From Methanosphaerula palustris E1-9c (GTDB lineage: Archaea; Halobacteriota; Methanomicrobia; Methanomicrobiales; Methanospirillaceae): DNA of 64,000 nucleotides. The position numbers and the translations under genes were made by a program. The notes below the pieces were generated by a model. The model saw only the letters and a program-made list of their open reading frames with translations, ran no database searches and was not told the DNA's origin. Location: the NCBI RefSeq assembly GCF_000021965.1, contig NC_011832.1:1674001-1738000 (forward strand), given 5' to 3'. Position 1 is the stretch's first letter, and each line of letters opens with the position of its first letter. Positions 18,517 to 27,253 of this stretch are shown here, piece by piece.

Positions 18517-19827
18517 ATGTCGTCACATCTGCCGTCAGATAGAATTCGGTGGGGGATCTGTCTCGCCGTCCTCGCTCTCCTCCTCACATTCGCCCTCGTC
18601 GCCGTCGCGAGCGCTACCCCGCCTCCTCCCGAGTACCGGGCCCAGTTAGCGGCTCCGAACCTCGAATACCTCAACACATCGGACTCCGGGCTCTTCATCA
18701 AAGTCGACTCGTACAGTTCCGAGCAGGGACTGGCAAAGAGACCGTCGTCCCTCCCGAACGTATCGGATAACTACTATTACTCCACCTTCACCTCTCCAAA
18801 GACTGGCGAACAGTATCTCGACGCCGTCTGGTACTTCAACACCTGGGACGGGTTCACGAAAGGGAAGGACGAACTGAACCGGTACCTCCAGCAACACGGA
18901 ACGGTCACACCGGTCGTGCTCAATCTCTCCCCGGAACTCGCCGGCTCCAGTATCTCTGACATCAGGGATCTCTCCGGGACGGAGCAATGGCGGACGATCA
19001 ATGCGACCCGGTACGAGGGGGAGGGGACATCAGGAGACTTCCTCACCTTCGCCACGAACTACTTTCCGGGCGAGAATTACTACATCGCGTACTACGGGAT
19101 CACAGGTTCGACCAACGTGAGTGAGGATGCGACGCATCATCAACATCTCCTCGCCATGACGAGTATCCCTCGATTTGTCATGAGCCACTGGTACGAGTTC
19201 GATCCCGCAACGCCGATGACCATTCCGGATTATTCATCCAGCCCCGCATACTGGGCCAATCAACTCGTGGTGATCTCTCCGCTTCTCCTCCTTGTCATTG
19301 GTTTCACGTACATCCCGGTCATCGCCCTCGCGTATATCACCGCCAGGATAGCCCTGTGGATGGAGGCCCGCATAACTCCACGGATCCGTGTTATCCTGCC
19401 CCTGATCGTTGTCGGTTGCCTGATCGGGTTGCTCGCTGTCAGGGCTCTCTACATCGAAGAGGTCTGGGTCGGTTTGACCGATATCCTCGTCACCGCAGTC
19501 CTCGTTCCGATGGGAGTGCTGACCGCCTGGCCAGTCTTCGAAGGGCATCTGACGATTGTGAAGCCGAGGTCGGCCGTGTACTTCTGCGTCGCCGGGACAC
19601 TCTTCGCCATCATCCTTGCCACCGCGTCATTCTTTCTCATTAAGGTCTTTGTCATAGACGGTCAACCGGTCTCATTCTTCGTGTCGGACTCTGTCGTCGT
19701 GCGTTCCATCATCCTTTATCTCATGAGCGTGGTCATCGCCATTGTTCTCTACTCGGTGACCCTGCTCTGGGACCGGCTCCAGAGACGCCGACAGAACAAG
19801 CATCCTGCTGAGGGTGAAGATCTATGA
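18517..19827 (+). CDS. array membrane protein, copy 2 (type B)
   Basis: This paralog of about 436 aa has the same plan: signal peptide (LLLTFALVAVASA), an extracytoplasmic domain with the shared YYY and YLQQHGTVTPV blocks, and about six C-terminal helices with an RRRQNKHPAEGEDL tail. It differs from type A in the mature N-terminus (PPPPEYRAQLAAPN), in KVDSYSSEQGLAKRPS and in the PGENYYIAYYGI segment. An in-frame ATG 24 bases upstream (MNRKRERS) is an alternative start; GAGG lies within that extension at normal distance from the chosen ATG. Function unknown; two related membrane proteins alternating suggests they act as a pair. Confidence 0.78.
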   Translation: MSSHLPSDRIRWGICLAVLALLLTFALVAVASATPPPPEYRAQLAAPNLEYLNTSDSGLFIKVDSYSSEQGLAKRPSSLPNVSDNYYYSTFTSPKTGEQYLDAVWYFNTWDGFTKGKDELNRYLQQHGTVTPVVLNLSPELAGSSISDIRDLSGTEQWRTINATRYEGEGTSGDFLTFATNYFPGENYYIAYYGITGSTNVSEDATHHQHLLAMTSIPRFVMSHWYEFDPATPMTIPDYSSSPAYWANQLVVISPLLLLVIGFTYIPVIALAYITARIALWMEARITPRIRVILPLIVVGCLIGLLAVRALYIEEVWVGLTDILVTAVLVPMGVLTAWPVFEGHLTIVKPRSAVYFCVAGTLFAIILATASFFLIKVFVIDGQPVSFFVSDSVVVRSIILYLMSVVIAIVLYSVTLLWDRLQRRRQNKHPAEGEDL

Positions 19828-19943
19828 GCACTTCACGAGGGGGAAGGCCGGCACCATCATGGACTCGACAGGATGGATATGAACAGATCGATGACCGTTG
19901 CCGTTCGGATGAATGAAATATGAACAGAAAGAGGGAGGGATCG

Positions 19944-21287
19944 ATGTCGTCACATCCGCCGTCTGAGAGGATACGGTGGGGGATCTGTCTCGCCGTCCTC
20001 GCCCTCCTCCTCTCATCCGCACTGATCGGCTCGGTGAGCGCCACCCCGCCACCTCCCGACAATTATGCCTGGTGGGCCGCGACGAATACCGGATACCTCA
20101 ATGCATCGGATGCCGGCCTCTTTGTCGAGACCGACGGATACATCTCCCGGCAGGAACCTGAGAAGAGACCACCCTTCCTGTCGAACGTCTCGGGTAATTA
20201 TTATTACACCAACTTCACGTCTCCAGAGACCGGCGAACAGTATCTCACCGCCGTCTGGTACTTCGGTGACTGGGACATGTTCACAAAAGAGCAGGACGAA
20301 CTGCACCGGTACCTTCAGCAGCACGGTACAGTCACTCCAGTCGCGCTCAATCTCTCTCCAGAACTCGCTGGCTCCAATAGTTCCGACCTGGTGAACCTCT
20401 CCGGGTCTGAGCAATGGCGAGCGATCGATGCGACCCAGTACGAGAGTGACGAGACGTCGGGGTACCTCCTCACCTTCGCCATGGATTCGTACCCGGGGGT
20501 GAACTACTACATCGCGTATTATGGTGTCGTTGGCCCGGTTGATCTGAGAGAGGAGGCCCATCACCTCCACCTCCTCGCCATGACGAACCTTCCCGTAATG
20601 GTACTGGGTCACTTATACGTCTTCAACCCGACGACGCCGATGATCAAGGTTTATGATTCGTTCATCCCCAGATTCGACATTACGAACTGGACAAACTGGA
20701 TCCCATTTCTCGAGATATTCATTCTGATTCTCATTGCTGTCATCGGTTACACCCTCATCCCGATCATTGCCCTCGCATATATCTCCGCCAGGATATCTCT
20801 ATGGATGGAGGCCCGCATGACTCCACGGACCCGTGCCATCCTGCCACTGATCGTCGCCGGTTGCCTGATCGGAGTGCTCTCCGTCAGGGCCCTCTACGTC
20901 GAAGAGTTCTCGCTCGGTTGGACCGATCTCATCGCCGCCGCAATCCTCGTCCCAATGGGGGTGCTGACCGCCAGACCACTCGTTAAAAAACGCCAGAATT
21001 CTGTGAAGCCGAAGTCTGCCGTGTTCCTCTGCGTGGTCTGGACATTCCTGACCATCATCATCGGCACCGTGTTGTACTATCTCCTGGGTGTACGTTATAT
21101 CTTAAACACAGGTTCTCTCGAACAGCCGCTCTTGTACATCATGGGGCGCTCTGTCGTCCTGCGTTCAATCATCATGTACCTTGAGAGCGTGATCATCGCC
21201 TTCGTTCTCTACGCAGTGATCCTGCGTAAGAATCTGATTTGGAGACGCCAACAGAGCAAGCATCCAGTGGAGGATGAAGATCAATGA
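19944..21287 (+). CDS. array membrane protein, copy 3 (type A)
   Basis: The roughly 447-aa product is almost the same as copy 5 throughout and as copy 1 in the extracytoplasmic part. Its distinguishing loop IPRFDITNWTNWIPFLEIF before the first C-terminal helix is shared only with copy 5. Helices follow around YTLIPIIALAYISARI, ILPLIVAGCLIGVL, LIAAAILVPMGVL, FLTIIIGTVLYYLLG and the last IIAFVLYAVIL; the tail is RRQQSKHPVEDEDQ. There are no cysteine pairs or catalytic motifs. The start choice follows the same reasoning as for copy 1, with GAGG upstream. Confidence 0.78.
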   Translation: MSSHPPSERIRWGICLAVLALLLSSALIGSVSATPPPPDNYAWWAATNTGYLNASDAGLFVETDGYISRQEPEKRPPFLSNVSGNYYYTNFTSPETGEQYLTAVWYFGDWDMFTKEQDELHRYLQQHGTVTPVALNLSPELAGSNSSDLVNLSGSEQWRAIDATQYESDETSGYLLTFAMDSYPGVNYYIAYYGVVGPVDLREEAHHLHLLAMTNLPVMVLGHLYVFNPTTPMIKVYDSFIPRFDITNWTNWIPFLEIFILILIAVIGYTLIPIIALAYISARISLWMEARMTPRTRAILPLIVAGCLIGVLSVRALYVEEFSLGWTDLIAAAILVPMGVLTARPLVKKRQNSVKPKSAVFLCVVWTFLTIIIGTVLYYLLGVRYILNTGSLEQPLLYIMGRSVVLRSIIMYLESVIIAFVLYAVILRKNLIWRRQQSKHPVEDEDQ

Positions 21288-21403
21288 CACCATCACAGGG
21301 GGAAAGGCCGGCTCCATCATGGACTCGACTGGAAGGATGTGAACAGATCGATGACCGGTATCGTTCGGATGAGTGGAATATGAACAGAAAGAGGGAAAGG
21401 TCG

Positions 21404-22720
21404 ATGTCGTCACATCTGCCGTCTGATAGGATACGGTGGGGGATCTGCCTCGCCGTCCTCGCCCTCCTCCTCTCGTTCTCCCTCGTCGCCGTCGCGAGCG
21501 CCACTCCGCCCCCTCCCGAGTACCGGGCTCAGTTAGCGGCTCCGAACCTCGAATACCTCAACGCATCGGACTCCGGGCTCTTCATCAAGGTCGACGAATA
21601 CAATTCTGAGCAGGGACTGGCAAAGAGACCGCCGTCCCTCCCGAACGTATCGGATAACTACTATTACACCACCTTCACATCTCCAGGGACCGACGAACAG
21701 TATCTCGACGCCGTCTGGTACTTCAACACATGGGACGGGCTTACGAAAGGGAAGGATGAACTGCACCGGTACCTTCAGCAGCACGGAACGGTCACACCGA
21801 TCGCGCTCAACCTCTCCCCGGAACTCGCCGGCTCCAGTAGTCCGGATATCAGAGAGCTCGCCCTGTTGGAGCAGTGGCAGGCGATCAATGCGACCCGGTA
21901 CGATGGAGATGGAACGTCGGGGTACTTCATCACATTCGCCACGAACTACTATCCAGGCGAGAACTACTACATCACGTACTACGGAATCATGGGTAAGGCA
22001 GACAGGAGTGAGGAGACGACGCATCGTCTCCACCTCCTCGCCATGACGACCATCCCTCGATTTATCTCGAGTTTCTGGTTCGATTACCTCGATCCCGCGA
22101 CACCGATGAAGGTCCCCCTTCCTTCGCCCATTCCCATGTCATGGATCAGTCTTCTCATGATCGGGGGGTTGTTCCTCTTCCTGATCATCGGCTTCGTCTT
22201 CATTCCGGCCCTCGTTCTCGCGTATATCACCGTCGGACTATCTCGTTGGATAGAAGCCCGTTCAGCGCCGTGGATTCACTCGCTCCTACCGCCGCTCGTC
22301 GCCGTATGCCTCATCGTAGTGCCAGCCGGGATCGTCCCGTTCGTCGATCAGGTCTCGGCCGGCGTAATCGAAGGAATCGTTCTCGCAGCCCTCATCTCGA
22401 TGGGCGTGATGACACCATGGCCGCTCTTCCTGGAACGCCTGAAGGTCGTGAAACCACAAACGGCGGTGTTCATCTGCGGAATAGGGACGTTCTTCGTCCT
22501 GACGCTCGGCATCATGCCATGGACTCAACTCTCTCCGGATCTCGGTGGATTCCTGATCGCTCTCGCCCAGCCATTCCCATCCGCCGCGGTACGCTCTGTG
22601 ATCTTTTACCTTGAGAGCGTGGTTATCGCCATCGTTCTCTACGCAATGATCCTGTTCTGGGACCGGGTCCGGAGACGCCGGCAGAGCAAGAAGCATCCAG
22701 TGGAGGATGAAGATCAGTGA
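21404..22720 (+). CDS. array membrane protein, copy 4 (type B, mosaic)
   Basis: The N-terminal 230 residues follow copy 2 closely. The middle membrane part diverges (TVGLSRWIEARSAPWIHS, PAGIVPFVDQVSAGVIEG, PWTQLSPDLGGF). The last 35 or so residues (SVVIAIVLYAMILFWDR, then RRRRQSKKHPVEDEDQ) return to near identity with type A copies 1 and 5. The protein thus looks like a mosaic produced by recombination or gene conversion between copies. The open frame continues upstream into the spacer to 21284, but the MSS start at 21404 matches the other copies. About 438 aa. Confidence 0.78.
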   Translation: MSSHLPSDRIRWGICLAVLALLLSFSLVAVASATPPPPEYRAQLAAPNLEYLNASDSGLFIKVDEYNSEQGLAKRPPSLPNVSDNYYYTTFTSPGTDEQYLDAVWYFNTWDGLTKGKDELHRYLQQHGTVTPIALNLSPELAGSSSPDIRELALLEQWQAINATRYDGDGTSGYFITFATNYYPGENYYITYYGIMGKADRSEETTHRLHLLAMTTIPRFISSFWFDYLDPATPMKVPLPSPIPMSWISLLMIGGLFLFLIIGFVFIPALVLAYITVGLSRWIEARSAPWIHSLLPPLVAVCLIVVPAGIVPFVDQVSAGVIEGIVLAALISMGVMTPWPLFLERLKVVKPQTAVFICGIGTFFVLTLGIMPWTQLSPDLGGFLIALAQPFPSAAVRSVIFYLESVVIAIVLYAMILFWDRVRRRRQSKKHPVEDEDQ

Positions 22721-22836
22721 CCACTTCACGAGGGGGAAGGCCGGCACCATCATGAACTCGACAGAATGGATGTGAACAGATTGATGACCGGTATCGTTCG
22801 GATGAGTGAAATATGAACAAAAAGAGGAATAGATCG

Positions 22837-24183
22837 ATGTCGTTGCATCTATCGTTTGATAGGAAACGGTGGGGAATCTGTCTCGCCGTCCTCGCCCTCC
22901 TCCTCTCCTCCACATTGATCGGCTTGGTGAGCGCCACCCCGCCTCCTCCCGACAATTATGCCTGGTGGGCCACGACGAACACCGAATACCTCAATGCATC
23001 AGATGCCGGCCTCTTTGTCGAGACCGACGGATACATCTCCCGGCAGGGAAATGAGAAGAGACCACCATTCCTATCGAACGTCTCGGATAATTATTATTAC
23101 ACCAACTTCACGTCTCCAAAGACCGGCGAACAGTATCTCACCGCCGTCTGGTACTTCAGAGACTGGGACGGGTTCATAAAAGAGAAGGACGAACTGCACC
23201 GGTACCTTCAACAGCACGGTACAGTCACTCCGGTCGCGCTCAATCTCTCTCCAGAACTCGCCGACTCCAATAGTTCCGACCTGGTGAACCTCTCCAGATC
23301 TGAGCAATGGCAGGCGATCGACGCGACCCAGTATGAGAGTGACGAGACATCGGGGTATCTCCTCACTTTCGTCATGGATTCGTACCCGGGGGTGAACTAC
23401 TACATCGCGTACTACGGGGTCGTGGGTCCAACCGACATGAGAGAGGAAGCTCATCATCTCCACCTCCTCGCGATGACGAACCTTCCTGTAATGGTACTGG
23501 GTCACTTATACGTCTTCAACCCGGCGACGCCGATGATCAAGGTTTATGATTCGTTCATCCCCAGATTCGACATTACAAACTGGACAAACTGGATCCCATT
23601 TCTCGAGATATTCATTCTGATTCTCATTGCAGTCATCGGCTACACCCTCATCCCGATCATTGCCCTCGCGTATATCTCCGCCAGGATATCTCTATGGATG
23701 GAGGCTCGCATGACTCCGCGGACCCGTGGTATCCTACCACTGATCGTCGCCGGTTGCCTGATCGGGGTGCTCGCCGTCAGAACTCTCTACGTTGAAGAAT
23801 TCTCGCTCGGTTGGACCGATCTCATCGCCGCCGCAATCCTCGTCCCAATGGGGGTGCTGACCGTCAGACCACTCGTTAAAAAACACCAGAAGTCTGTGAA
23901 GCCGAAGTCTGCCGTGTTCCTCTGCGTGGTCTGGACATTCCTGACCATCATCATTGGCACCGTGTTGTACTATCTCCTGGGTGTACGTTATGTCTTGAAC
24001 ACAGGTTCTCTCGAACAGCCGCTCTTGTACATCATGGGTCACTCTGTCGTCCTGCGTTCAATCATCATGTACCTTGAGAGCGTGGTCATCGCCATCGTTC
24101 TCTATGCAGTGATCCTGTTCTGGGACCGGATCCGGAGACGCCGGCAGAGCAAGAAGCATCCAGAGGAGGATGAAGATCAGTGA
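22837..24183 (+). CDS. array membrane protein, copy 5 (type A)
   Basis: The roughly 448-aa copy closely matches copy 3, with a signal peptide (LLLSSTLIGLVSA), extracytoplasmic domain and five to six helices, but its C-terminus (FWDRIRRRRQSKKHPEEDEDQ) matches copies 1 and 4. The high similarity in both coding and spacer DNA indicates recent duplication or ongoing homogenisation. After its stop comes one more spacer and then a stub of a sixth gene. The start is MSLHLSF at 22837, with an in-frame MNKKRNRS extension possible. Confidence 0.78.
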   Translation: MSLHLSFDRKRWGICLAVLALLLSSTLIGLVSATPPPPDNYAWWATTNTEYLNASDAGLFVETDGYISRQGNEKRPPFLSNVSDNYYYTNFTSPKTGEQYLTAVWYFRDWDGFIKEKDELHRYLQQHGTVTPVALNLSPELADSNSSDLVNLSRSEQWQAIDATQYESDETSGYLLTFVMDSYPGVNYYIAYYGVVGPTDMREEAHHLHLLAMTNLPVMVLGHLYVFNPATPMIKVYDSFIPRFDITNWTNWIPFLEIFILILIAVIGYTLIPIIALAYISARISLWMEARMTPRTRGILPLIVAGCLIGVLAVRTLYVEEFSLGWTDLIAAAILVPMGVLTVRPLVKKHQKSVKPKSAVFLCVVWTFLTIIIGTVLYYLLGVRYVLNTGSLEQPLLYIMGHSVVLRSIIMYLESVVIAIVLYAVILFWDRIRRRRQSKKHPEEDEDQ

Positions 24184-24251
24184 CTCCATCATGGACTCGA
24201 CATGATAGATGTGAACAGATCGATAACCGTTCCCGTTTGGATGAGTTAAAT

Positions 24252-24290
24252 ATGAAAAGAAAGAGGGAGAGATCGATGTCGTCGCATCTT
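24252..24290 (+). pseudogene. 5' stub of a sixth array copy
   Basis: ATGAAAAGAAAGAGGGAGAG then ATCGATGTCGTCGCATCTT matches the start of the other copies (MKRKRERSMSSHL), preceded by a recognisable spacer. Homology then stops at TTCCGAG and the frame ends soon after. The array was cut here by deletion or rearrangement. Confidence 0.7.
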
Positions 24291-24356
24291 TTCCGAGAAA
24301 ATTTAAATAATCATCAGAAGCCGGGACCATCGTACGGGAATGGGTCAGGATGCGAT

Positions 24357-24542
24357 CTATACGACAACCGGCTTTGCGCGGAACCGGGGCCGGATCTTTT
24401 CGGAGAAGAACTTTCCAATCTCGCTTGAATGCATGAGATCCGCATAGACTTTTGAAGGGACACCAGAGTACTGGTAGACCTCTCCTTTGTGAAATTCGAT
24501 CTCCAGAATTTTCGTATTCTCATCATACCCAACAGACTTCAT
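24357..24542 (-). CDS. KTSC-domain small protein
   Basis: The sequence VGYDENTKILEIEFHKGEVY, then YSGVPSKVYADLMHSSEIG and FFSEKIRPRF matches the KTSC domain, a small domain of about 60-70 residues with roles suggested in nucleic-acid binding or RNA metabolism. The ATG at 24542 gives 61 residues, but the domain normally starts a few residues earlier (VKSVIMKS here), so a TTG about 36 bases upstream may be the real start. The frame is open much further upstream without recognisable content. Confidence 0.68.
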   Translation of the reverse strand: MKSVGYDENTKILEIEFHKGEVYQYSGVPSKVYADLMHSSEIGKFFSEKIRPRFRAKPVVV

Positions 24543-24967
24543 AATAACGGACTTGACGGGCTGTCTTTCCAAGAGTATCGCCAAGTTCTTACACGGGGGC
24601 TGAATGGTTAATAGTTTTGATGACCAGTGTTGCACCCACTTCTGTTTCACCACACGAACTGGCATCGGAGTAAGGCCCCTCCCGGTTCGTCCTCGTTCAT
24701 CGCTCGCCCGTGATGAAGGTGACAGAGCCGCCTCCCCAAGGTCGACGAAGGTCCTCCAGTTCGTCCAGACGGACGCAGGATCAGCCAGTTTGGACAGGCA
24801 TGTTCCCTTCAGAGGTATGATGGTGGTGGCTCTATGGTGAATAGAGTGAACGATATTGTTCCAGAATTGTCCTCGTTGAACCCAGAAATACAACTCAATT
24901 GTACCATTGGCTCCAATCGGCTCGTCAGAAAAGAGGTGTCTGACCGGGATCAAAATCGAGGGAATAG
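24543..24967. other. gap without recognisable gene
   Basis: Several frames are open across this stretch on both strands but none shows a known motif or a good ribosome site. It joins the KTSC gene and a small winged-helix gene, and may be decayed coding sequence. Confidence 0.35.
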
Positions 24968-25213
24968 TCACAGCATACGGTTTAACCTGCTCTTTCCCGC
25001 TTTTGACAGAGAGAAATGTATCACACCGTTCTCCTCACGAGGACCATCTCCTACTAACAGATGCTGGCTGATCATCGTTCTGATTATTTTATTGGTTATT
25101 GCAGAAGAGAGATGCAACTCTTCAGCCACCGTTGAACTGGTCATCGATCCACGCCCATCGGAAAAAAGGTACAGAATCAGGTCACTTTCCATCATGGCAT
25201 CTACATTGAACAT
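24968..25213 (-). CDS. small winged-helix DNA-binding protein
   Basis: The roughly 81-aa product has LILYLFSDGRGSMTSSTVAEELHLSSAITNKIIRTMISQHLL, which reads as a helix-turn-helix with a following wing (NGVIHFSLSKAGKSRL). The sequence is that of a minimal MarR/ArsR-like winged helix without effector domain. GGGA lies just before the ATG at 25213; a second start at MMESDL is possible. It is divergent from the 25338 gene across about 125 bases and may regulate it. Family assignment beyond winged helix is not possible. Confidence 0.55.
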   Translation of the reverse strand: MFNVDAMMESDLILYLFSDGRGSMTSSTVAEELHLSSAITNKIIRTMISQHLLVGDGPREENGVIHFSLSKAGKSRLNRML

Positions 25214-25337
25214 TGTCCCTTTTTTTACTACCTGAACTGGCACCCTTATGGATCCATGCCTCAAAGAACAGCCACTGGCAATGGTGACCGGTCTGTTGGG
25301 AACGACTATAAGGGGTGAATCCATTAGAAGAGATGGT

Positions 25338-25676
25338 ATGAACAGTGACGATATGAAGATCGAAGATCAGGGTTCAGAGTATTACTTCCTGAAAAAAATA
25401 TTTATGGGCCGCCCAAGCCTGGCGATTGATGGCCGCCTTGTCAGTTCTTTCAAAAACCTTCCCGAGGTCGAAGTCACGATCGTTAATTGCGGTTCGGACG
25501 GTACTGAGATCACATTCTTTGAAAAAGGGCGAACAATGCGATATTTAGATCACTCCAATCCTCCGATTGGTGTCGAGTGCATGAATATGTCCGACATGGA
25601 AGGAGTGGAGTATCTTCGTGATCTCTATCGCCAGTACAAATATGTCCATGCGGAAAATCCAAATAACGTCAGATGA
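25338..25676 (+). CDS. hypothetical acidic protein, about 112 aa
   Basis: The family is not recognised. The soluble protein begins MNSDDMKIEDQGSEYYFLKK and contains a mixed alpha/beta pattern (PEVEVTIVNCGSDGTEITFFEK) with a single Cys and no membrane helix. GAGATGG lies upstream of the ATG. Its stop overlaps the ATG of the next frame at 25673 (ATGA). It is divergent from a small winged-helix gene. Confidence 0.55.
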   Translation: MNSDDMKIEDQGSEYYFLKKIFMGRPSLAIDGRLVSSFKNLPEVEVTIVNCGSDGTEITFFEKGRTMRYLDHSNPPIGVECMNMSDMEGVEYLRDLYRQYKYVHAENPNNVR

Positions 25677-26080
25677 TCGGGGATCATCAGATCAAACCGG
25701 ATTGGCGATATTTGATCATCACTCCTCGTTTCACCGGTATTATTATTGATACCCTCTTCTCTGAGAATGAATCGAGAAGAGGAACCCAGGGAAAATCCCT
25801 GGCTGTCCCAATCACGGAGATCTGCAATAAACTCATGCGAGAGATCGATGATCCCTACCTCGATTCCGGTCATCACCAGAACATCAGATCCCGGAAACGA
25901 TCAGGTACATCAGGCGCCATTCGTCCGACAGATCGAATTACCGGATACCCGCTCCGCAAGTCCGGGTCCGGTACTCCTTTGAGAAGCAGTTCACAGGGGT
26001 GTGTCTGCCGGAATAGTGATAATCAAAGGGATATCCTGACGCATTATAAAATGAGCAAACTTCAGATAGGAGAGAACTGA
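25673..26080 (+). CDS. hypothetical protein, possibly frameshifted
   Basis: The first 60 residues (DWRYLIITPRFTGIIIDTLFS) look like ordinary coding sequence and the ATG overlaps the previous stop. After about residue 65 the composition becomes low in hydrophobics and rich in Ser, Arg and Gly, as expected after a frameshift or in non-coding DNA. I cannot name a family. It may be a broken gene. Confidence 0.35.
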   Translation: MIGDHQIKPDWRYLIITPRFTGIIIDTLFSENESRRGTQGKSLAVPITEICNKLMREIDDPYLDSGHHQNIRSRKRSGTSGAIRPTDRITGYPLRKSGSGTPLRSSSQGCVCRNSDNQRDILTHYKMSKLQIGEN

Positions 26081-26128
26081 TGAAATATTTCTGTTGCTGG
26101 CCGGCCGCCAACTGTCCAAAAAAAAGGA

Positions 26129-26296
26129 TTAGAATGAAGGCTTTCTGTGCTTTGGCAGGCACTCCCTGCAGTAGACCGGCCTATCTTCGGTTGGCTTGAA
26201 CGGGACCTCGCACTCTTTTCCACAGTCTGAACAGATTACTTTTGTCATTTCTCGTGGCCCAAAGTTTCTTGGACCTCCGAATCCTCTTTCGCTCAT
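26129..26296 (-). CDS. CxxC-CxxC zinc-ribbon protein, 55 aa
   Basis: This is a short gene read from an ATG at 26296: MSERGFGGPRNFGPREM, then VICSDCGKECEVPF and VYCRECLPKHRKPSF. The two CxxC pairs (C22/C25 and C43/C46) form a zinc ribbon. Small archaeal proteins of this type, with an upstream Gly/Arg/Phe-rich tail and a DCGKECEVPFKPT motif, are common in methanogens and are thought to bind nucleic acid or ribosomes. It stands alone with no strong ribosome site. Confidence 0.78.
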   Translation of the reverse strand: MSERGFGGPRNFGPREMTKVICSDCGKECEVPFKPTEDRPVYCRECLPKHRKPSF

Positions 26297-26887
26297 GATT
26301 TACTCTAACAGAACTTATTCTGTTTTAAAACCTATGGTCCACAGATTGATAGAGGTATGTATTGAGGGCAGGTCCTACAATCCCAGTAGTGAGGACCGAA
26401 TCTGATCCGAACGAGGGGTTTCGCCAGGCTGAATAGAGGGAAGGAGGGGCAGGACCTCGGGCAGGCGCGAGGAACGACGGCCGATGTGGCCAACGCAATC
26501 GTCCCTTTCGGTGAAGACCAGGATCTCGTCAACACGAAGACAGTATCGGTTACGCCGGGGTGGACAACCACTTATTCTCAGTCCGACGACCTTGGGCCGC
26601 GACCGGGTTGTCGAAACCGGCCGGCGCAGGCCTCACGTGATGGGCACGGTCGATCGGCAGGCAATGGCGCTCGACCTCGACAAAACACAATGGGATGAAT
26701 GACGACATGAACGGGAGCGGAGCACTCGACTTCAATGCCGCCCCCTCCTCTTCAACACCCTCAACCTCAATTATAAGCGTGAGGTATAAGCGTGAGGTTT
26801 TACCCTGAATGATGGGGTGACCGGTAGGGAGACACTCAGATTCTTTCTGCCTCAACCTGTCATCAATGACGAACGAAATCCGTACTC
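26297..26887. other. gap with no convincing gene, probably decayed coding sequence
   Basis: Frames shift repeatedly. One short stretch (about 26485-26580) reads ANAIVPFGEDQDLVNTKTV, which looks protein-like. Near 26640-26700 a different frame reads MGTVDRQAMALDLDKTQWDE and stops. I take this as a remnant of an unidentified gene broken by frameshifts. GC is high compared with the AT-rich flanks. Confidence 0.35.
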
Positions 26888-26923
26888 ATGCCGGCCCTAC
26901 CACCTCAGACGAAAGAAAGAATG

Positions 26924-27172
26924 CCAATGACCCCATATCACCTACTCGAGGAACCAATGATACAACTTCTCGTATGGAGCCTGATAAAAGGTTTGATCTG
27001 GAAAAAGGCCCTGGTCCTGATCGGGGTGACGTTGCTGGCGATGACCGGTGTCGGTCTTGTTGTGCTCCTTCTCTTCTTCCTTGGAAAGCGAATGATGACA
27101 ATGATGGCCGGCGACGGGTGCTGCTCGTGCATAGGGCCTGGGGATGAACCAGAGAGCAGCAGCAGGGCATAA
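26924..27172 (+). CDS. small membrane protein, hypothetical
   Basis: One strong hydrophobic pair is present: a first segment around LLVWSLIKGLIWKKALVLIG and a second VTLLAMTGVGLVVLLLFFLG, then a Cys-rich tail MMAGDGCCSCIGPGDE. The start shown is the ATG of MPMTPYHLLEE; another at MIQLLV is possible. No family is recognised and the surrounding DNA is decayed, so this may be a spurious or relict frame. Confidence 0.35.
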   Translation, partial: PMTPYHLLEEPMIQLLVWSLIKGLIWKKALVLIGVTLLAMTGVGLVVLLLFFLGKRMMTMMAGDGCCSCIGPGDEPESSSRA

Positions 27173-27253
27173 CTGACGACGAGACACTGAGATCCAGGGA
27201 TCAGTATAGCTGCAGGCATACTCAGGTGCAGGTCCTGCTCCACAGACCAATTG

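Larger units (their letters stand above)
17015..24290 (+). repeat. tandem paralog array, alternating A-B-A-B-A plus sixth stub
   Basis: Five related genes and the start of a sixth lie head to tail with roughly 90-120 base spacers. By N-terminal sequence, copies 1, 3 and 5 form type A (AWWATTNTEYLNASDAGLF) and copies 2 and 4 form type B (RAQLAAPNLEYLNASDSGLF). Start-to-start distances within a type are about 2.9 kb (17039 to 19944 to 22837; 18517 to 21404), so the repeating unit is an A-B doublet. This points to duplication of a two-gene block rather than of single genes. Confidence 0.85.
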
